Of a stretch of DNA of 64,000 nt, positions 34,053 through 41,882 are shown piece after piece (within the stretch, counting starts at the first letter, position 1; each line of letters opens with the position of its first letter). The notes below the pieces were generated by a model. It was not told the DNA's origin, did not search any database, and saw only the letters and a list, made by a program, of their open reading frames with translations. Source of the DNA: Myxococcus xanthus. Its GTDB lineage: Bacteria > Myxococcota > Myxococcia > Myxococcales > Myxococcaceae. The stretch lies in the NCBI RefSeq assembly GCF_900106535.1, contig NZ_FNOH01000001.1, positions 496,001 through 560,000 on the forward strand. The letters run 5' to 3'. Position numbers and translations under genes: made by a program.

Positions 34053-34097
34053 CCGCGGGCGCGCCGGGATACGGGGGTAGCCCGGCGCGCCTCGCGG
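34053..34097 (+). terminator. Long GC-rich hairpin after the 33596 gene
   Basis: A 16-base stem with a single bulged T and a 12-base loop starts 26 bases after the stop of the small secreted protein gene: arms 34053-34068 and 34081-34097. It is very stable and suits a terminator or 3'-end protector, but it lacks a T-run. Confidence 0.55.
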
Positions 34098-34148
34098 CAG
34101 CAGGTCCGCAGTGCCTTTCCCCGCCGGGCCTGTTACTGAATGCGCCGC

Positions 34149-34874
34149 ATGGCGACCGCATTCATCACCGGGGCTGGCATCCGCATCGGCAGCGCGGTGG
34201 CTCGGGCGCTCGGGCGCTCGGGTTATGACCTGGCGCTCCATGCGAACCGCTCCCTTGAGCCGCTGGAAGCGCTGGCGGACGAACTCCGAGGCCTCGGCCG
34301 TCGCGTCACCCTGCACGCCGCCGACCTGAGCCGCCCGGAGGCAGTGGACTCCCTGGCCGCGCAAGTACGTGAGGCGTGGCCCGCGCTGGACGTGGTGGTC
34401 CACAACGCGGGCCTCTTCGAGCGCACCGACTTCGCCGCCATCTCCCGCGACCAGTACCGCACCATGATGGCGGTGAACCTGGACGCGCCCTTCTTCCTCA
34501 CCCAGGCCCTGCTCCCCGCGTTGCGCGCCGGCAAGGACCCGTTGGTGGTGCACCTCACCGACGTCGGTGGGGAGCGGCCGGTGAGTCACTACGCGCACTA
34601 TTCGGTAAGCAAGGCGGGCCTCATCATGCTCACCCGCGCGCTGGCGGTGGAGCTGGCCCCGCACATCCGGGTCAACGCCGTGTCGCCCGGCACGGTGGCC
34701 TTCCCCGAGGACTTCGACGCCGAGGCCCGCGACGCGGTGCTGCGCCGCATCCCCATGGGGCGCGAGGGCAACGTCGAGGACATTGCCCGCACCGTCGTCT
34801 TCCTCGCCCGCGAGGCGCCGTACATCACCGGGCAGGTCATCGCCGTCGATGGCGGCAGGAGCGCACAGCTATGA
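34149..34874 (+). CDS. Pteridine-reductase-like SDR (FolM/PTR1 type)
   Basis: A 241-residue SDR with TGAGIRIG (residues 8-14) and the catalytic trio Asp138-Tyr151-Lys155 (LTDVGG; HYSVSKAG). The Asp where most SDRs have Ser is characteristic of pteridine reductases such as PTR1 and FolM. These reduce dihydropterins (FolM: dihydromonapterin) or dihydrofolate with NADPH. The next gene, a dihydroneopterin aldolase fusion, overlaps it by 4 bases (ATGA), which supports a pterin role. An ATG at 34140 is an alternative start. Confidence 0.85.
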   Translation: MATAFITGAGIRIGSAVARALGRSGYDLALHANRSLEPLEALADELRGLGRRVTLHAADLSRPEAVDSLAAQVREAWPALDVVVHNAGLFERTDFAAISRDQYRTMMAVNLDAPFFLTQALLPALRAGKDPLVVHLTDVGGERPVSHYAHYSVSKAGLIMLTRALAVELAPHIRVNAVSPGTVAFPEDFDAEARDAVLRRIPMGREGNVEDIARTVVFLAREAPYITGQVIAVDGGRSAQL

Positions 34875-35710
34875 GCGCCGAACACGCATTCCATCCCCCC
34901 GTCATCACGACGCCGGACGGCCGCCCGCTGGACGTCATCGAGATTCGGGGCCTCACGGTGGACTGCATCGTGGGCATCTTCAACAGGGAGCGCATCGCGG
35001 CCCAGCCGCTGCGACTGGACGTGGCCCTGTTCCTGGACACCCGCGCCGCCGCGGTGGGAGGCAGGCTGGCGCACACGGTGAACTACGGCCGGCTCGCGGG
35101 AGAGCTGCGCTTCCTGCTGGAGGCCTGCCGCTTCGAACTGCTGGAGTCCGCCGTCGAGACGGTGTGCCGCTACGTGCTGGCGCCGCCCACCGACGACGTC
35201 CCGCGCGCGCAGGTCCATGCGGCCACGGTGCGGGTGACGAAGCCGCTGGCGCTGGGCGGGTTGGCGGTGCCGTCGCTCCAGATTCACCGGACGGCCGCGG
35301 AGATGGTGTACGGCCGGGAGGAGAAGGGCTTTGGCCGCGTGGACATCATCCACGAGGGCGCGGGCTATGGCGTCTACCGGCTGCGGGTGAAGCCGGGAGG
35401 CTGCATCCCCACGCACGCGCACCAGCAGATGGAGGAGAGCGAGCTGGTGCTGGGCTCGGGGCTGCTGCTGCAGTTCAAGCCGGTGGCCCGGGGCATGGCC
35501 TTCCACTGGCCGCGCGGCTTCCTGCACCGCTACGACAACCCTTCATCCACGGAGCAGACGGTGCTCTGTGTGGACAGGCCGGGCTTCATCCCGTCGGATG
35601 AGGTGGAGACCGAGCCGCCGCCGGAGGGGCTGCTGCCCGTCACCGGCCACTCCTATTACCCGCTGGATGAGCCCGCGGCGCCGGGCTCTCTCGCGGAGCA
35701 CCAACCGTGA
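34871..35710 (+). CDS. Dihydroneopterin aldolase-cupin fusion
   Basis: A 279-residue two-domain protein. Residues about 22-140 are a FolB-type dihydroneopterin aldolase (EIRGLTVDCIVGIFNRER; RLAHTVNYGRLAGELRFLLE; FELLESAVETVCRYVL), which in folate biosynthesis converts dihydroneopterin to hydroxymethyl-dihydropterin or epimerises it. Residues about 155-270 are a cupin: VYRLRVKPGG, PTHAHQQMEESELVLGSG and GFLHRYDNPS carry the metal-type His/Glu pattern. The fusion suggests a modified pterin reaction, or regulation by a bound small molecule (inference). It is translationally coupled to the pteridine-reductase-like gene. Confidence 0.85.
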   Translation: MSAEHAFHPPVITTPDGRPLDVIEIRGLTVDCIVGIFNRERIAAQPLRLDVALFLDTRAAAVGGRLAHTVNYGRLAGELRFLLEACRFELLESAVETVCRYVLAPPTDDVPRAQVHAATVRVTKPLALGGLAVPSLQIHRTAAEMVYGREEKGFGRVDIIHEGAGYGVYRLRVKPGGCIPTHAHQQMEESELVLGSGLLLQFKPVARGMAFHWPRGFLHRYDNPSSTEQTVLCVDRPGFIPSDEVETEPPPEGLLPVTGHSYYPLDEPAAPGSLAEHQP

Positions 35711-35740
35711 GCGGGACGGTGTCTTCAAGGAGCGCCTTCC

Positions 35741-36520
35741 ATGAGTGAGGTGGGCACGCGCAAGGTGCTCGTCACTGGCGGTGGGACGGGCATTGGTCGC
35801 GCGGTGGCGGAGGCCCTGCTGCGCGCGGGGGGGCAGGTGGTGGTGTCGGGCCGGCGCGTGGAGGTGCTGGAGTCGCTGACGACAGCATGGCCGGGACAGG
35901 CCTTCGCGCTGCCGTGTGACCTGGCCTCGCTGGAAGCCCGCGAGGGGCTGCTTCGCCGTGCCGCCGGGTTGCTGGGAGGGCTGGACGGTTTCGTCCACAG
36001 CGCGGGGCAGGTGGTGCACCAGCCGCCGGGCCACATCGGCGAGGACGCGCTTCGCGCGCAGCTCGAGGTCAACCTCATCGCGCCGCTGCGGCTGGGCGAG
36101 CAGGCACTGGAGGTGCTGGAGCCGGGTGGGGCGCAGGTGTTCATCGCGTCCACGCTGGCCACGAGGCCCGTCGTCACCAGCGCGGTGTACAGCGCGGCGA
36201 AGGCAGGGCTCCTTCAGGTGATGAAGGTGCTGGCGTTGGTGGGTGCGGCGCGAGGCGTGCGTGCCAGCGCGGTGCTGCCGGGCGTGGTGGAGACGGACAT
36301 GGTGCGCGAGGTGCGCCTGGCTCCCGGCGCGGGGCCGCTGTCCGAGCCCGAGTACGCGCGGCGGCAGGAGGCCCAGCTTGCGGGCTTGCGGGCGCTGCAT
36401 CCGCTCGGACGGTTGGGGCGCCCCGAGGACGTCGCAGAGGCGGTGCGCTACCTGCTGGGCGCGTCGTGGATTTCCGGTTCCGAGCTGGTGCTGGATGGAG
36501 GGCTACTGCTGCGGGAGTGA
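35741..36520 (+). CDS. SDR family oxidoreductase
   Basis: A 259-residue short-chain dehydrogenase/reductase with the TGGGTGIG cofactor motif (12-19), a Ser in VFIASTLATRP and the Tyr/Lys pair in SAVYSAAKAG, ending SGSELVLDGGLLLRE. It has an unrecognised insertion (PGAGPLSEPEYARRQEAQLAG). The substrate is unknown. It follows the pterin pair by 30 bases with an upstream AAGGAG-type ribosome site, so it may be part of the same operon. Confidence 0.88.
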   Translation: MSEVGTRKVLVTGGGTGIGRAVAEALLRAGGQVVVSGRRVEVLESLTTAWPGQAFALPCDLASLEAREGLLRRAAGLLGGLDGFVHSAGQVVHQPPGHIGEDALRAQLEVNLIAPLRLGEQALEVLEPGGAQVFIASTLATRPVVTSAVYSAAKAGLLQVMKVLALVGAARGVRASAVLPGVVETDMVREVRLAPGAGPLSEPEYARRQEAQLAGLRALHPLGRLGRPEDVAEAVRYLLGASWISGSELVLDGGLLLRE

Positions 36521-36560
36521 GGCGCGGTATGAGGTGGCCTCGGCTCACGAGAACGACGGG

Positions 36561-37310
36561 ATGCTCCTCGACAGACGGCTTCAGCTCTTCGTGGTGTTGG
36601 TGGGGGTGTTCGTCACCTCGCTGGTGGTGGGCGACATCATCAGCGTGAAGCTGTTCGAGGCGAAGGTGGGGCCGGTGGTGGCGGTGATGTCCATCGGCAT
36701 CCTGCCCTTCCCGGTGACGTTCCTCCTCACGGATATCCTCAACGAGTTCTACGGGAAGAGGGCGGCCCGCTTCGTGACGTGGGTGGGCTTCTTCATGGCC
36801 ATCTTCGCGGTCGTGGTGATTGCCATGGCCGTGCAGGTGCCGTGGGCGCCGCTGACGCGTGCGCCGGACTTCTCGGGTACGGTGGAAGGCTCGTTCAACA
36901 ACGTCTTCGCCGGCTCACAGCGCTTCCTCGTCGCGTCGATGATGGCGTACCTGGTGGGCCAGTTCTGCGACATCGCCATCTTCAACGGGCTCAAGCGACT
37001 GACGCGCAACCGGTTCTTGTGGGTGCGGGCGACGGGCTCCACGCTGGTGTCGCAGCTCCTCGACACGGTGGTGGTGCAGTACGTGGCGTGGACGGGCGTG
37101 CTGCCCAACTCCACCATCCTCGGCATCATCTACACGTCCTACGTGGTGAAGTTGCTGGTCGCGGTGGGCCTGACGCCCTTCATCTACCTGGGCCACGCCT
37201 TCGTCGAGCGCAAGCTGGGCATCGCCCCCCTGGTGCTGGGGGAGAACGGTGAACCCATTGCCCCGCCCGCGCCGCCCGTCACCCAGGAGGAGCAGCCTCG
37301 CGCCGCCTGA
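36561..37310 (+). CDS. yhhQ: Queuosine-precursor transporter (YhhQ/VUT family)
   Basis: A 249-residue membrane protein with about six helices and the family motif PVTFLLTDILNEFYGKRAAR, followed by FVTWVGFFMA and QFCDIAIFNGLKRLT. YhhQ carriers import preQ0 and preQ1 for queuosine tRNA modification. A queD gene lies at 41119-41481 in the same window, on the other strand. The ATG at 36561 is favoured because earlier codons read through a non-homologous frame of the SDR. Assigned as YhhQ from motif knowledge, and other vitamin precursors are possible. Confidence 0.82.
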   Translation: MLLDRRLQLFVVLVGVFVTSLVVGDIISVKLFEAKVGPVVAVMSIGILPFPVTFLLTDILNEFYGKRAARFVTWVGFFMAIFAVVVIAMAVQVPWAPLTRAPDFSGTVEGSFNNVFAGSQRFLVASMMAYLVGQFCDIAIFNGLKRLTRNRFLWVRATGSTLVSQLLDTVVVQYVAWTGVLPNSTILGIIYTSYVVKLLVAVGLTPFIYLGHAFVERKLGIAPLVLGENGEPIAPPAPPVTQEEQPRAA

Positions 37311-37329
37311 GCGCGAGGGGCCCAGCGGT

Positions 37330-38238
37330 TCAGCTTCCCTGCCGTACCAGCGGCGTGAGGATGTCCGTCCAGTGGGAGAAGATGGAGAAGTGTCCGCCGC
37401 CGGGGAAGAAGCGGGGCACCGCACGCGGAATCCGGTTCGCGAGGTACCGTCCCATCTGCGGCGGGACGATGCTGTCTCCCTCCCAGTACCAGAGGTCCAC
37501 CTCCGTTCGAATCTCCTCCAGGGGGACGTTCCACGGCTGCGCGAGGATGTGCGCCTCGCGCCGTATTCCCGCCACGCCCTTGCGCGTGGCTTCGTAGCGC
37601 CAGCCCTGCACCTGCGCGGCGATGCGCGGGTCCGCGAGCACCGCGCGGTCATCCGCCGACGCCTGGGAGCGCAGGCCCGCCAGCGCTCGCGAGGGATTGG
37701 CGCGCACCTGCCGGTCATGCATGGCCATCAATGGATGCAGTAGCCACTCCGGCCACGCGGCCATGGCGTACGCGTTGCGGTAGTCCCGGTTCACGCCCTC
37801 CATGGCGCCCGGCCGGGCCAGGGGCGCCGCGCCGGAGACGAGCGCCGCGCGGGTGATGCGCTCGCCCAGCTTCCACGCGGACGCGGCGACGTAGGGGCCA
37901 CCGGCGGACACACCGAAGAGCGCGAAGCGGCCAACCCTCAGCGCGTTGGCCAGTTGCTCCAAATCATTCGGGAAGTCGAGCAGCGTGCGCCCAGGCTGGT
38001 AGTCCGACAGGCCATAGCCTGGCCGGTCCGGAGTGATGAGGCGCACGCCCAACGCGTGAGTGAGCCGGTCATCCGGGTGGCGCATGTGGCGCGAGCCCGG
38101 GTTGCCGTGGATGAAGAACACGGGCAGGCCGCTCAAGTCTCCAGACTCGACGTATGCGAGCCGCCGGCCATCCCGCAGGCGGACGGTGCCTTCGCGGACC
38201 TGCACGCCCATGGCTTCGGTGTCGGACGAGGCGTTCAT
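37330..38238 (-). CDS. Alpha/beta hydrolase, last gene of the PHA synthase operon
   Basis: A 302-residue alpha/beta-fold hydrolase: oxyanion-hole HGNPGSRH, nucleophile GVSAGG, acid side in YWEGDSIVPPQ and base His in PGGGHFSIFSHW. Such enzymes hydrolyse esters; one plausible role here is handling polyhydroxyalkanoate or its oligomers (inference from context). The ATG at 38238 overlaps the phaC stop by 4 bases (ATGA), supporting this start over an earlier in-frame ATG at 38289. Confidence 0.85.
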   Translation of the reverse strand: MNASSDTEAMGVQVREGTVRLRDGRRLAYVESGDLSGLPVFFIHGNPGSRHMRHPDDRLTHALGVRLITPDRPGYGLSDYQPGRTLLDFPNDLEQLANALRVGRFALFGVSAGGPYVAASAWKLGERITRAALVSGAAPLARPGAMEGVNRDYRNAYAMAAWPEWLLHPLMAMHDRQVRANPSRALAGLRSQASADDRAVLADPRIAAQVQGWRYEATRKGVAGIRREAHILAQPWNVPLEEIRTEVDLWYWEGDSIVPPQMGRYLANRIPRAVPRFFPGGGHFSIFSHWTDILTPLVRQGS

Positions 38239-39359
38239 GGTTCCATCGGTTTCGAGCGCGCGCCAATCCACGCGGAAATAGAGGGCCACACCTTCGTCGC
38301 GCCCTTGCTGGAGGCGGACAGGCCAATGTGGCCCACGGGGTAGCGCCGCGTCTCACAGTCCTTCGAGCTGACCAGGGAGGGCAGCGGCTCGCTCATCGCC
38401 GGCAGCGCGATGGTGTCGTGCTCGGCGATGACATTGAGGATGGCGCACTGGATGCGGCGCAGGTCCACTCGCTCGCCGCCCACTTCCATGAGGCCCTGGG
38501 GGAAGAGGTTCTGCTGGTAGCAGTCCTTGATGTACTGCCGGTACACCTCACCCGGGAAGGGCACAGGGTCCGCGCCCCAGCGTTCCATGGCCAGAAACGT
38601 GGTGACGAACTCCGGGTCGTCGATGCGGCGGCACACCTCCAGCCACCGGGTGAGGCGCTGCACCGGCGCGGCCATGAGGAAACCGCTCTCCAGCACCGGC
38701 GTGGGGACGTTGCCGTAGGCGTCCACCAGCGAGTCCACGTCGAAGTGGTTGGCGGACGTCCACAGCGTGTAGAGGCCGCCCTTGCTGAAGTCCACCGGCG
38801 TGGCCTGGGCCACGAGGTTGCGGACGCCCTCGGGGTACAGGGACGTATACGCCAGGGCCATGGTGCCGCCCATGCAGTAGCCGTAGAGCGTCAAATCCCG
38901 GCTCTTGCTCACGCGCAGCGTCCACCTCACCGCCGTCTGGATGAGCCCGCCGAGCAGGTCATCCCAGGTGAGCCGCTCCTCGTCCTGTCCCGGTACACCC
39001 CAGTCGATGGCGTAGACGTCATATCCCTCGCGGGTGAGGTGCTCGATGAGGCTGCGCCCTGGAAGGAAGTCGAGGATGTACCAGCGATTGATGAGCGAAT
39101 AGACGAAGAGGATGGGCGTGCGGTGGCGCCGTCGCGGGGCCGCGTAGCGCAGCAGGCGCATGCTGCCGCGCGTGTACACGACGGTGTGCGGCGTGGCGCT
39201 GATGGGCGGCTCGCGCACGCCCGAGGCCCTTTCGATGAAGGGCTTGAGGTACGGGTACGGATTGAAGGGCCGCGACTTGAGCGCGTGTGCGACGGCGCGG
39301 GTCAGCTCGACCTGCCCGGTGACGAAGGAGCGAAGACGCTGGGGCGTGGACGCGGTCAT
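38235..39359 (-). CDS. phaC: Class III-type polyhydroxyalkanoate synthase subunit PhaC
   Basis: A 374-residue PHA synthase with the Cys-nucleophile lipase-box GYCMGG (Cys162), Asp315 (IAEHDTIALP) and His344 (VGHIGLSAS), the usual triad. Its length is close to that of class III PhaC proteins, which need the partner PhaE. It polymerises 3-hydroxyacyl-CoA into carbon-storage granules. The preceding gene ends one base before this start and encodes a short protein with features expected of a PhaE-type partner. All three genes at 37330-39804 form one tightly packed operon. Confidence 0.88.
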   Translation of the reverse strand: MTASTPQRLRSFVTGQVELTRAVAHALKSRPFNPYPYLKPFIERASGVREPPISATPHTVVYTRGSMRLLRYAAPRRRHRTPILFVYSLINRWYILDFLPGRSLIEHLTREGYDVYAIDWGVPGQDEERLTWDDLLGGLIQTAVRWTLRVSKSRDLTLYGYCMGGTMALAYTSLYPEGVRNLVAQATPVDFSKGGLYTLWTSANHFDVDSLVDAYGNVPTPVLESGFLMAAPVQRLTRWLEVCRRIDDPEFVTTFLAMERWGADPVPFPGEVYRQYIKDCYQQNLFPQGLMEVGGERVDLRRIQCAILNVIAEHDTIALPAMSEPLPSLVSSKDCETRRYPVGHIGLSASSKGATKVWPSISAWIGARSKPMEP

Positions 39360-39360
39360 G

Positions 39361-39804
39361 TCAGCGGCGGCGCTTGGAGGGCGCGCGCTCCTTGGGCGGG
39401 GGCTCGGGGGACTCAGGCTCGGGCTCCGCGCCTTCCTGACGGTGGAGCAGGTCCACCACCAGTTCCAACTGGGTGCCGAGCGCCTCCACCTGGTCATTCA
39501 TCCGGCGGAGCTGGTCGCGCAGGTTCTCCACCTCGGAGGTGGTGGGCAGGCGCAGGGTGCGCAGCGCGCCTTCCACCAGGCCATTGCGGCGGATGCGGGC
39601 GTTGAATCCCTGGCGCATGAGGGAGCCGCTCACGCGCAGGTACGCGGGGCTCTCGGTGACCTTGGCGGCCGCGCGGGTGAGGCCCTCCTCGGCGCGGGTG
39701 AAGACCTTGCCGGTGCGCGTGTCCGGGTGGGTGAGGTGGCCCAGCAGCTTCAGTCCGCGGGCGAGGAGCCCCTGGGACGGCGGCGGTCGTTCCGGATGAC
39801 TCAT
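39361..39804 (-). CDS. PhaE-like small partner of PHA synthase
   Basis: A 147-residue, mostly helical, charged protein with a coiled-coil segment (VENLRDQLRRMNDQVEALGTQ) and an acidic Pro-rich then basic tail (PPPKERAPSKRRR). Its position directly before phaC (one base apart) and the coiled-coil type match PhaE or PhaR-like partners of class III/IV PHA synthases, but it is much shorter than typical PhaE and the motif similarity is weak. It could also act as a phasin. The assignment is contextual. Confidence 0.6.
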   Translation of the reverse strand: MSHPERPPPSQGLLARGLKLLGHLTHPDTRTGKVFTRAEEGLTRAAAKVTESPAYLRVSGSLMRQGFNARIRRNGLVEGALRTLRLPTTSEVENLRDQLRRMNDQVEALGTQLELVVDLLHRQEGAEPEPESPEPPPKERAPSKRRR

Positions 39805-39854
39805 GGCCGGCAGGTTATCTCAAGGCGCGGCGCAGGGGACGCCGCAGCCTGGCT

Positions 39855-40326
39855 CTATCGTTCCCAAAGTGAACCAAGATTCAACTTGCGTGCCTCGAAG
39901 GGCTCGGCATCGACATGGGCGCTACCGGTGTACGCGTCCAGGCGCTGCCAGGGGTTGCCTTCCCGACGATAGACCTCGAGCAACTGAATGCGCGGGTCCG
40001 CGAACCACAGATGGTTCACACCCTCGCGGGCGTAGAGCGTCATCTTCCTCGAACGGTCCAGGGCTTCGGTGGAGGGGGACAGGACTTCGCAGAGCCAGTC
40101 GGGGACGAGCTCCACGCCCGTCACGTCTGGAATCTCCGGCATGCGTTCGCGCCGCCACCCGGCGAGGTCTGGCACGAGCACGTTGCCGCCCAGGTGGAGC
40201 TCAGGCTTCGGGAGGATGACCCAGCCGCCCGGGCCTTCCGCTCCGAGCTCCGGGTCGAACGGCGCCAGTTGCTGGCTGCGCCGGGAGGACCTCCGGGGTG
40301 CAGGGTACTCCAGAGGTCCTCCTGGC
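39855..40326 (-). pseudogene. 5'-truncated Uma2 family gene
   Basis: The reading frame ending at 39855 encodes the C-terminal part of a Uma2 domain: GPGGWVILPKPELHLGGNV, LVPDLAGWRRERMPEIP, VPDWLCEVLSPSTEALDRSR and HLWFADPRIQLLEVY. These are restriction-nuclease-like proteins of uncertain role. The N-terminal about 70 residues are missing: upstream of residue 1 the frame has a TGA (40341-40343), no ATG/GTG/TTG exists before 40181, and the flanking sequence is the end of the ydfG-like gene. It is therefore likely a remnant left by deletion. Confidence 0.6.
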
Positions 40327-41076
40327 TCAGCCCTGTCGCTTCACCGGGAGGGGCCCGAAGGACTGTGACACCGGCATCAGCGACATGACGTTGATGTTCA
40401 CGTGCGCGGGTCGCGTGGCCACCCAGTGCACCGCGTCCGCGATGTCCTCGGGCGTCAGCGCCTGGGTGTTGGCGTAGACGGACGCGGCGCGTGTGTCGTC
40501 GCCCTTGAAGCGGACGTTGGAGAACTCCGTGCCGCCCACCAGCCCGGGCTCGATGTCCGTCACGCGCACGGCGGTGCCGTGCAGGTCCGCGCGGAGGTTG
40601 AGGCTGAACTGGTGCACGAAGGCCTTGGTGGCGCCGTACACGTTGCCGCCCGGGTAGGGCCACTCCGCCGCCACCGAGCCCATGTTGACGACGTGGCCCC
40701 GGTTGCGCGCCACCATGCCGGGCAGCACCGCGTGCGTGCAGTACAGGAGGCCCTTCACGTTGGTGTCCACCATCGTGTCCCAGTCCTCCACGCGGGCCGA
40801 CTGCGCCAGGTCCAACCCCAGCGCCAGGCCCGCGTTGTTGACCAGCACGTCCACCTCGGCGAACTCCGCCGGCAGCGAGCGGATGGCCCGCTCCACGGCC
40901 TCACGGTCCGTGATGTCGAGCGTCAGGGGGAGCACCCGCTCGCCCAACTCCGCGCGCAAGGCCTCCAACCGCTCGGTGCGCCGCCCGGAGGCGATGACGC
41001 GCGCGCCGTCCTGGATGAAGCGGCGGGCAATGGCCAGGCCGAATCCCGCGGTGGCCCCGGTAATCAGAACGTTCAT
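40327..41076 (-). CDS. ydfG: YdfG-type NADP-dependent 3-hydroxy acid / serine dehydrogenase SDR
   Basis: A 249-residue SDR with TGATAGFG (6-13), NNAGLALG, and NVYGATKAF for the Tyr-Lys pair. The C-terminus ATRPAHVNINVMSLMPVSQS, with PLPVKRQG, is characteristic of YdfG, which oxidises L-allo-threonine and related 3-hydroxy acids with NADP. The stop sits against the truncated Uma2 frame. Upstream, 42 bases away, is queD in the same orientation. Confidence 0.9.
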   Translation of the reverse strand: MNVLITGATAGFGLAIARRFIQDGARVIASGRRTERLEALRAELGERVLPLTLDITDREAVERAIRSLPAEFAEVDVLVNNAGLALGLDLAQSARVEDWDTMVDTNVKGLLYCTHAVLPGMVARNRGHVVNMGSVAAEWPYPGGNVYGATKAFVHQFSLNLRADLHGTAVRVTDIEPGLVGGTEFSNVRFKGDDTRAASVYANTQALTPEDIADAVHWVATRPAHVNINVMSLMPVSQSFGPLPVKRQG

Positions 41077-41118
41077 GGCAGTCCCCTCGTGGAGCCAGCC
41101 CCGCGAGGGCCCGGCTTG

Positions 41119-41481
41119 TCAGTCGTCTTCGCCTTGATAGATGCAGCCACTGGTGCACGTCTCGCGGACCACCACCCGGCTGAGCAGGGGCAGGCCCGGA
41201 CGCAGGCGCTTCCAGATCCACCGCGACAGGTTCTCGCTGGTGGGGTTCTCCAGGCCTTCCACCTCATTGAGGTAGTAGTGGTCCAACTTCAGCCGCAGGG
41301 GCTCGAAGGCCTCCTTGATGTCGGAGAAGTCCATCACCCACCCGGACTGCGAGCCCACCGGGCCACGCACGTGGATTTCCACCCGGTAGCTGTGGCCGTG
41401 AAGCCGGCTGCACTTGTGCCCGGGCGGCACGTTGGGAAGCCGGTGCGCGGCCTCAAAGGTGAATTCCTTGAAGATGTCCAA
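41119..41481 (-). CDS. queD: 6-carboxytetrahydropterin synthase
   Basis: A 120-residue QueD/PTPS-fold enzyme: zinc ligands His13, His28 and His30 (AAHRLP; RLHGHSY), catalytic Cys24 (GHKCSR), DFSDIKEAF and a C-terminal ETCTSGC that offers the Glu. QueD converts dihydroneopterin triphosphate to carboxy-tetrahydropterin, the second step of queuosine synthesis, and some members make sepiapterin-type pterins. Combined with the YhhQ-like transporter at 36561, both import and synthesis routes for the modification appear present. Confidence 0.92.
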   Translation of the reverse strand: MDIFKEFTFEAAHRLPNVPPGHKCSRLHGHSYRVEIHVRGPVGSQSGWVMDFSDIKEAFEPLRLKLDHYYLNEVEGLENPTSENLSRWIWKRLRPGLPLLSRVVVRETCTSGCIYQGEDD

Positions 41482-41882
41482 GGCGTCTCCTGACAGCGGG
41501 TGGAAGGCGGCTCATATCCCGCGCGTTCCTCCTGGCGTCAAGGTACGCCCTGCCTCCCTGAAACACCGGCATGTCTCGCCTCGCCGCGCGCCCACGCGCC
41601 CGGGGAGGCCCGGCTCGGCCCTTCGCTCTGTGTGAAAAATCCCCGGGAATATTCCCGCGCGCGTTGCACACATCACACTTCAGCTCCCCGCGACGGCCCA
41701 CCTGTCGGTGATGCGGAGCATCCGTCCCAACCCCGCGAAACCACGTTTCCTGCCTCCTCCCTCTACGTCCCGGCAGGCAGGGGTTGCCGCGAGCGGAGGG
41801 AATGAACAGCGCGGGGCTCGGAATTGGCGGCCGTCCTCGCGAGCGCCTCCCGCGCCGCGACCCACACCAGGAGTCCGCCAGG
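41482..41882. other. Divergent intergenic region queD / beta-helix lipoprotein
   Basis: The 401 bases between the leftward queD start and the rightward lipoprotein start have no convincing protein. They include the 14-base palindrome at 41644-41657, an AT-richer island, and a ribosome site (AGGAG) shortly before 41883. Confidence 0.55.
41644..41657. promoter_or_regulatory. 14-base perfect palindrome
   Basis: CGGGAATATTCCCG is fully self-complementary without a spacer and lies about midway in the divergent gap. It has the symmetry of a dimeric repressor site. No cognate regulator is identifiable. Confidence 0.35.
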
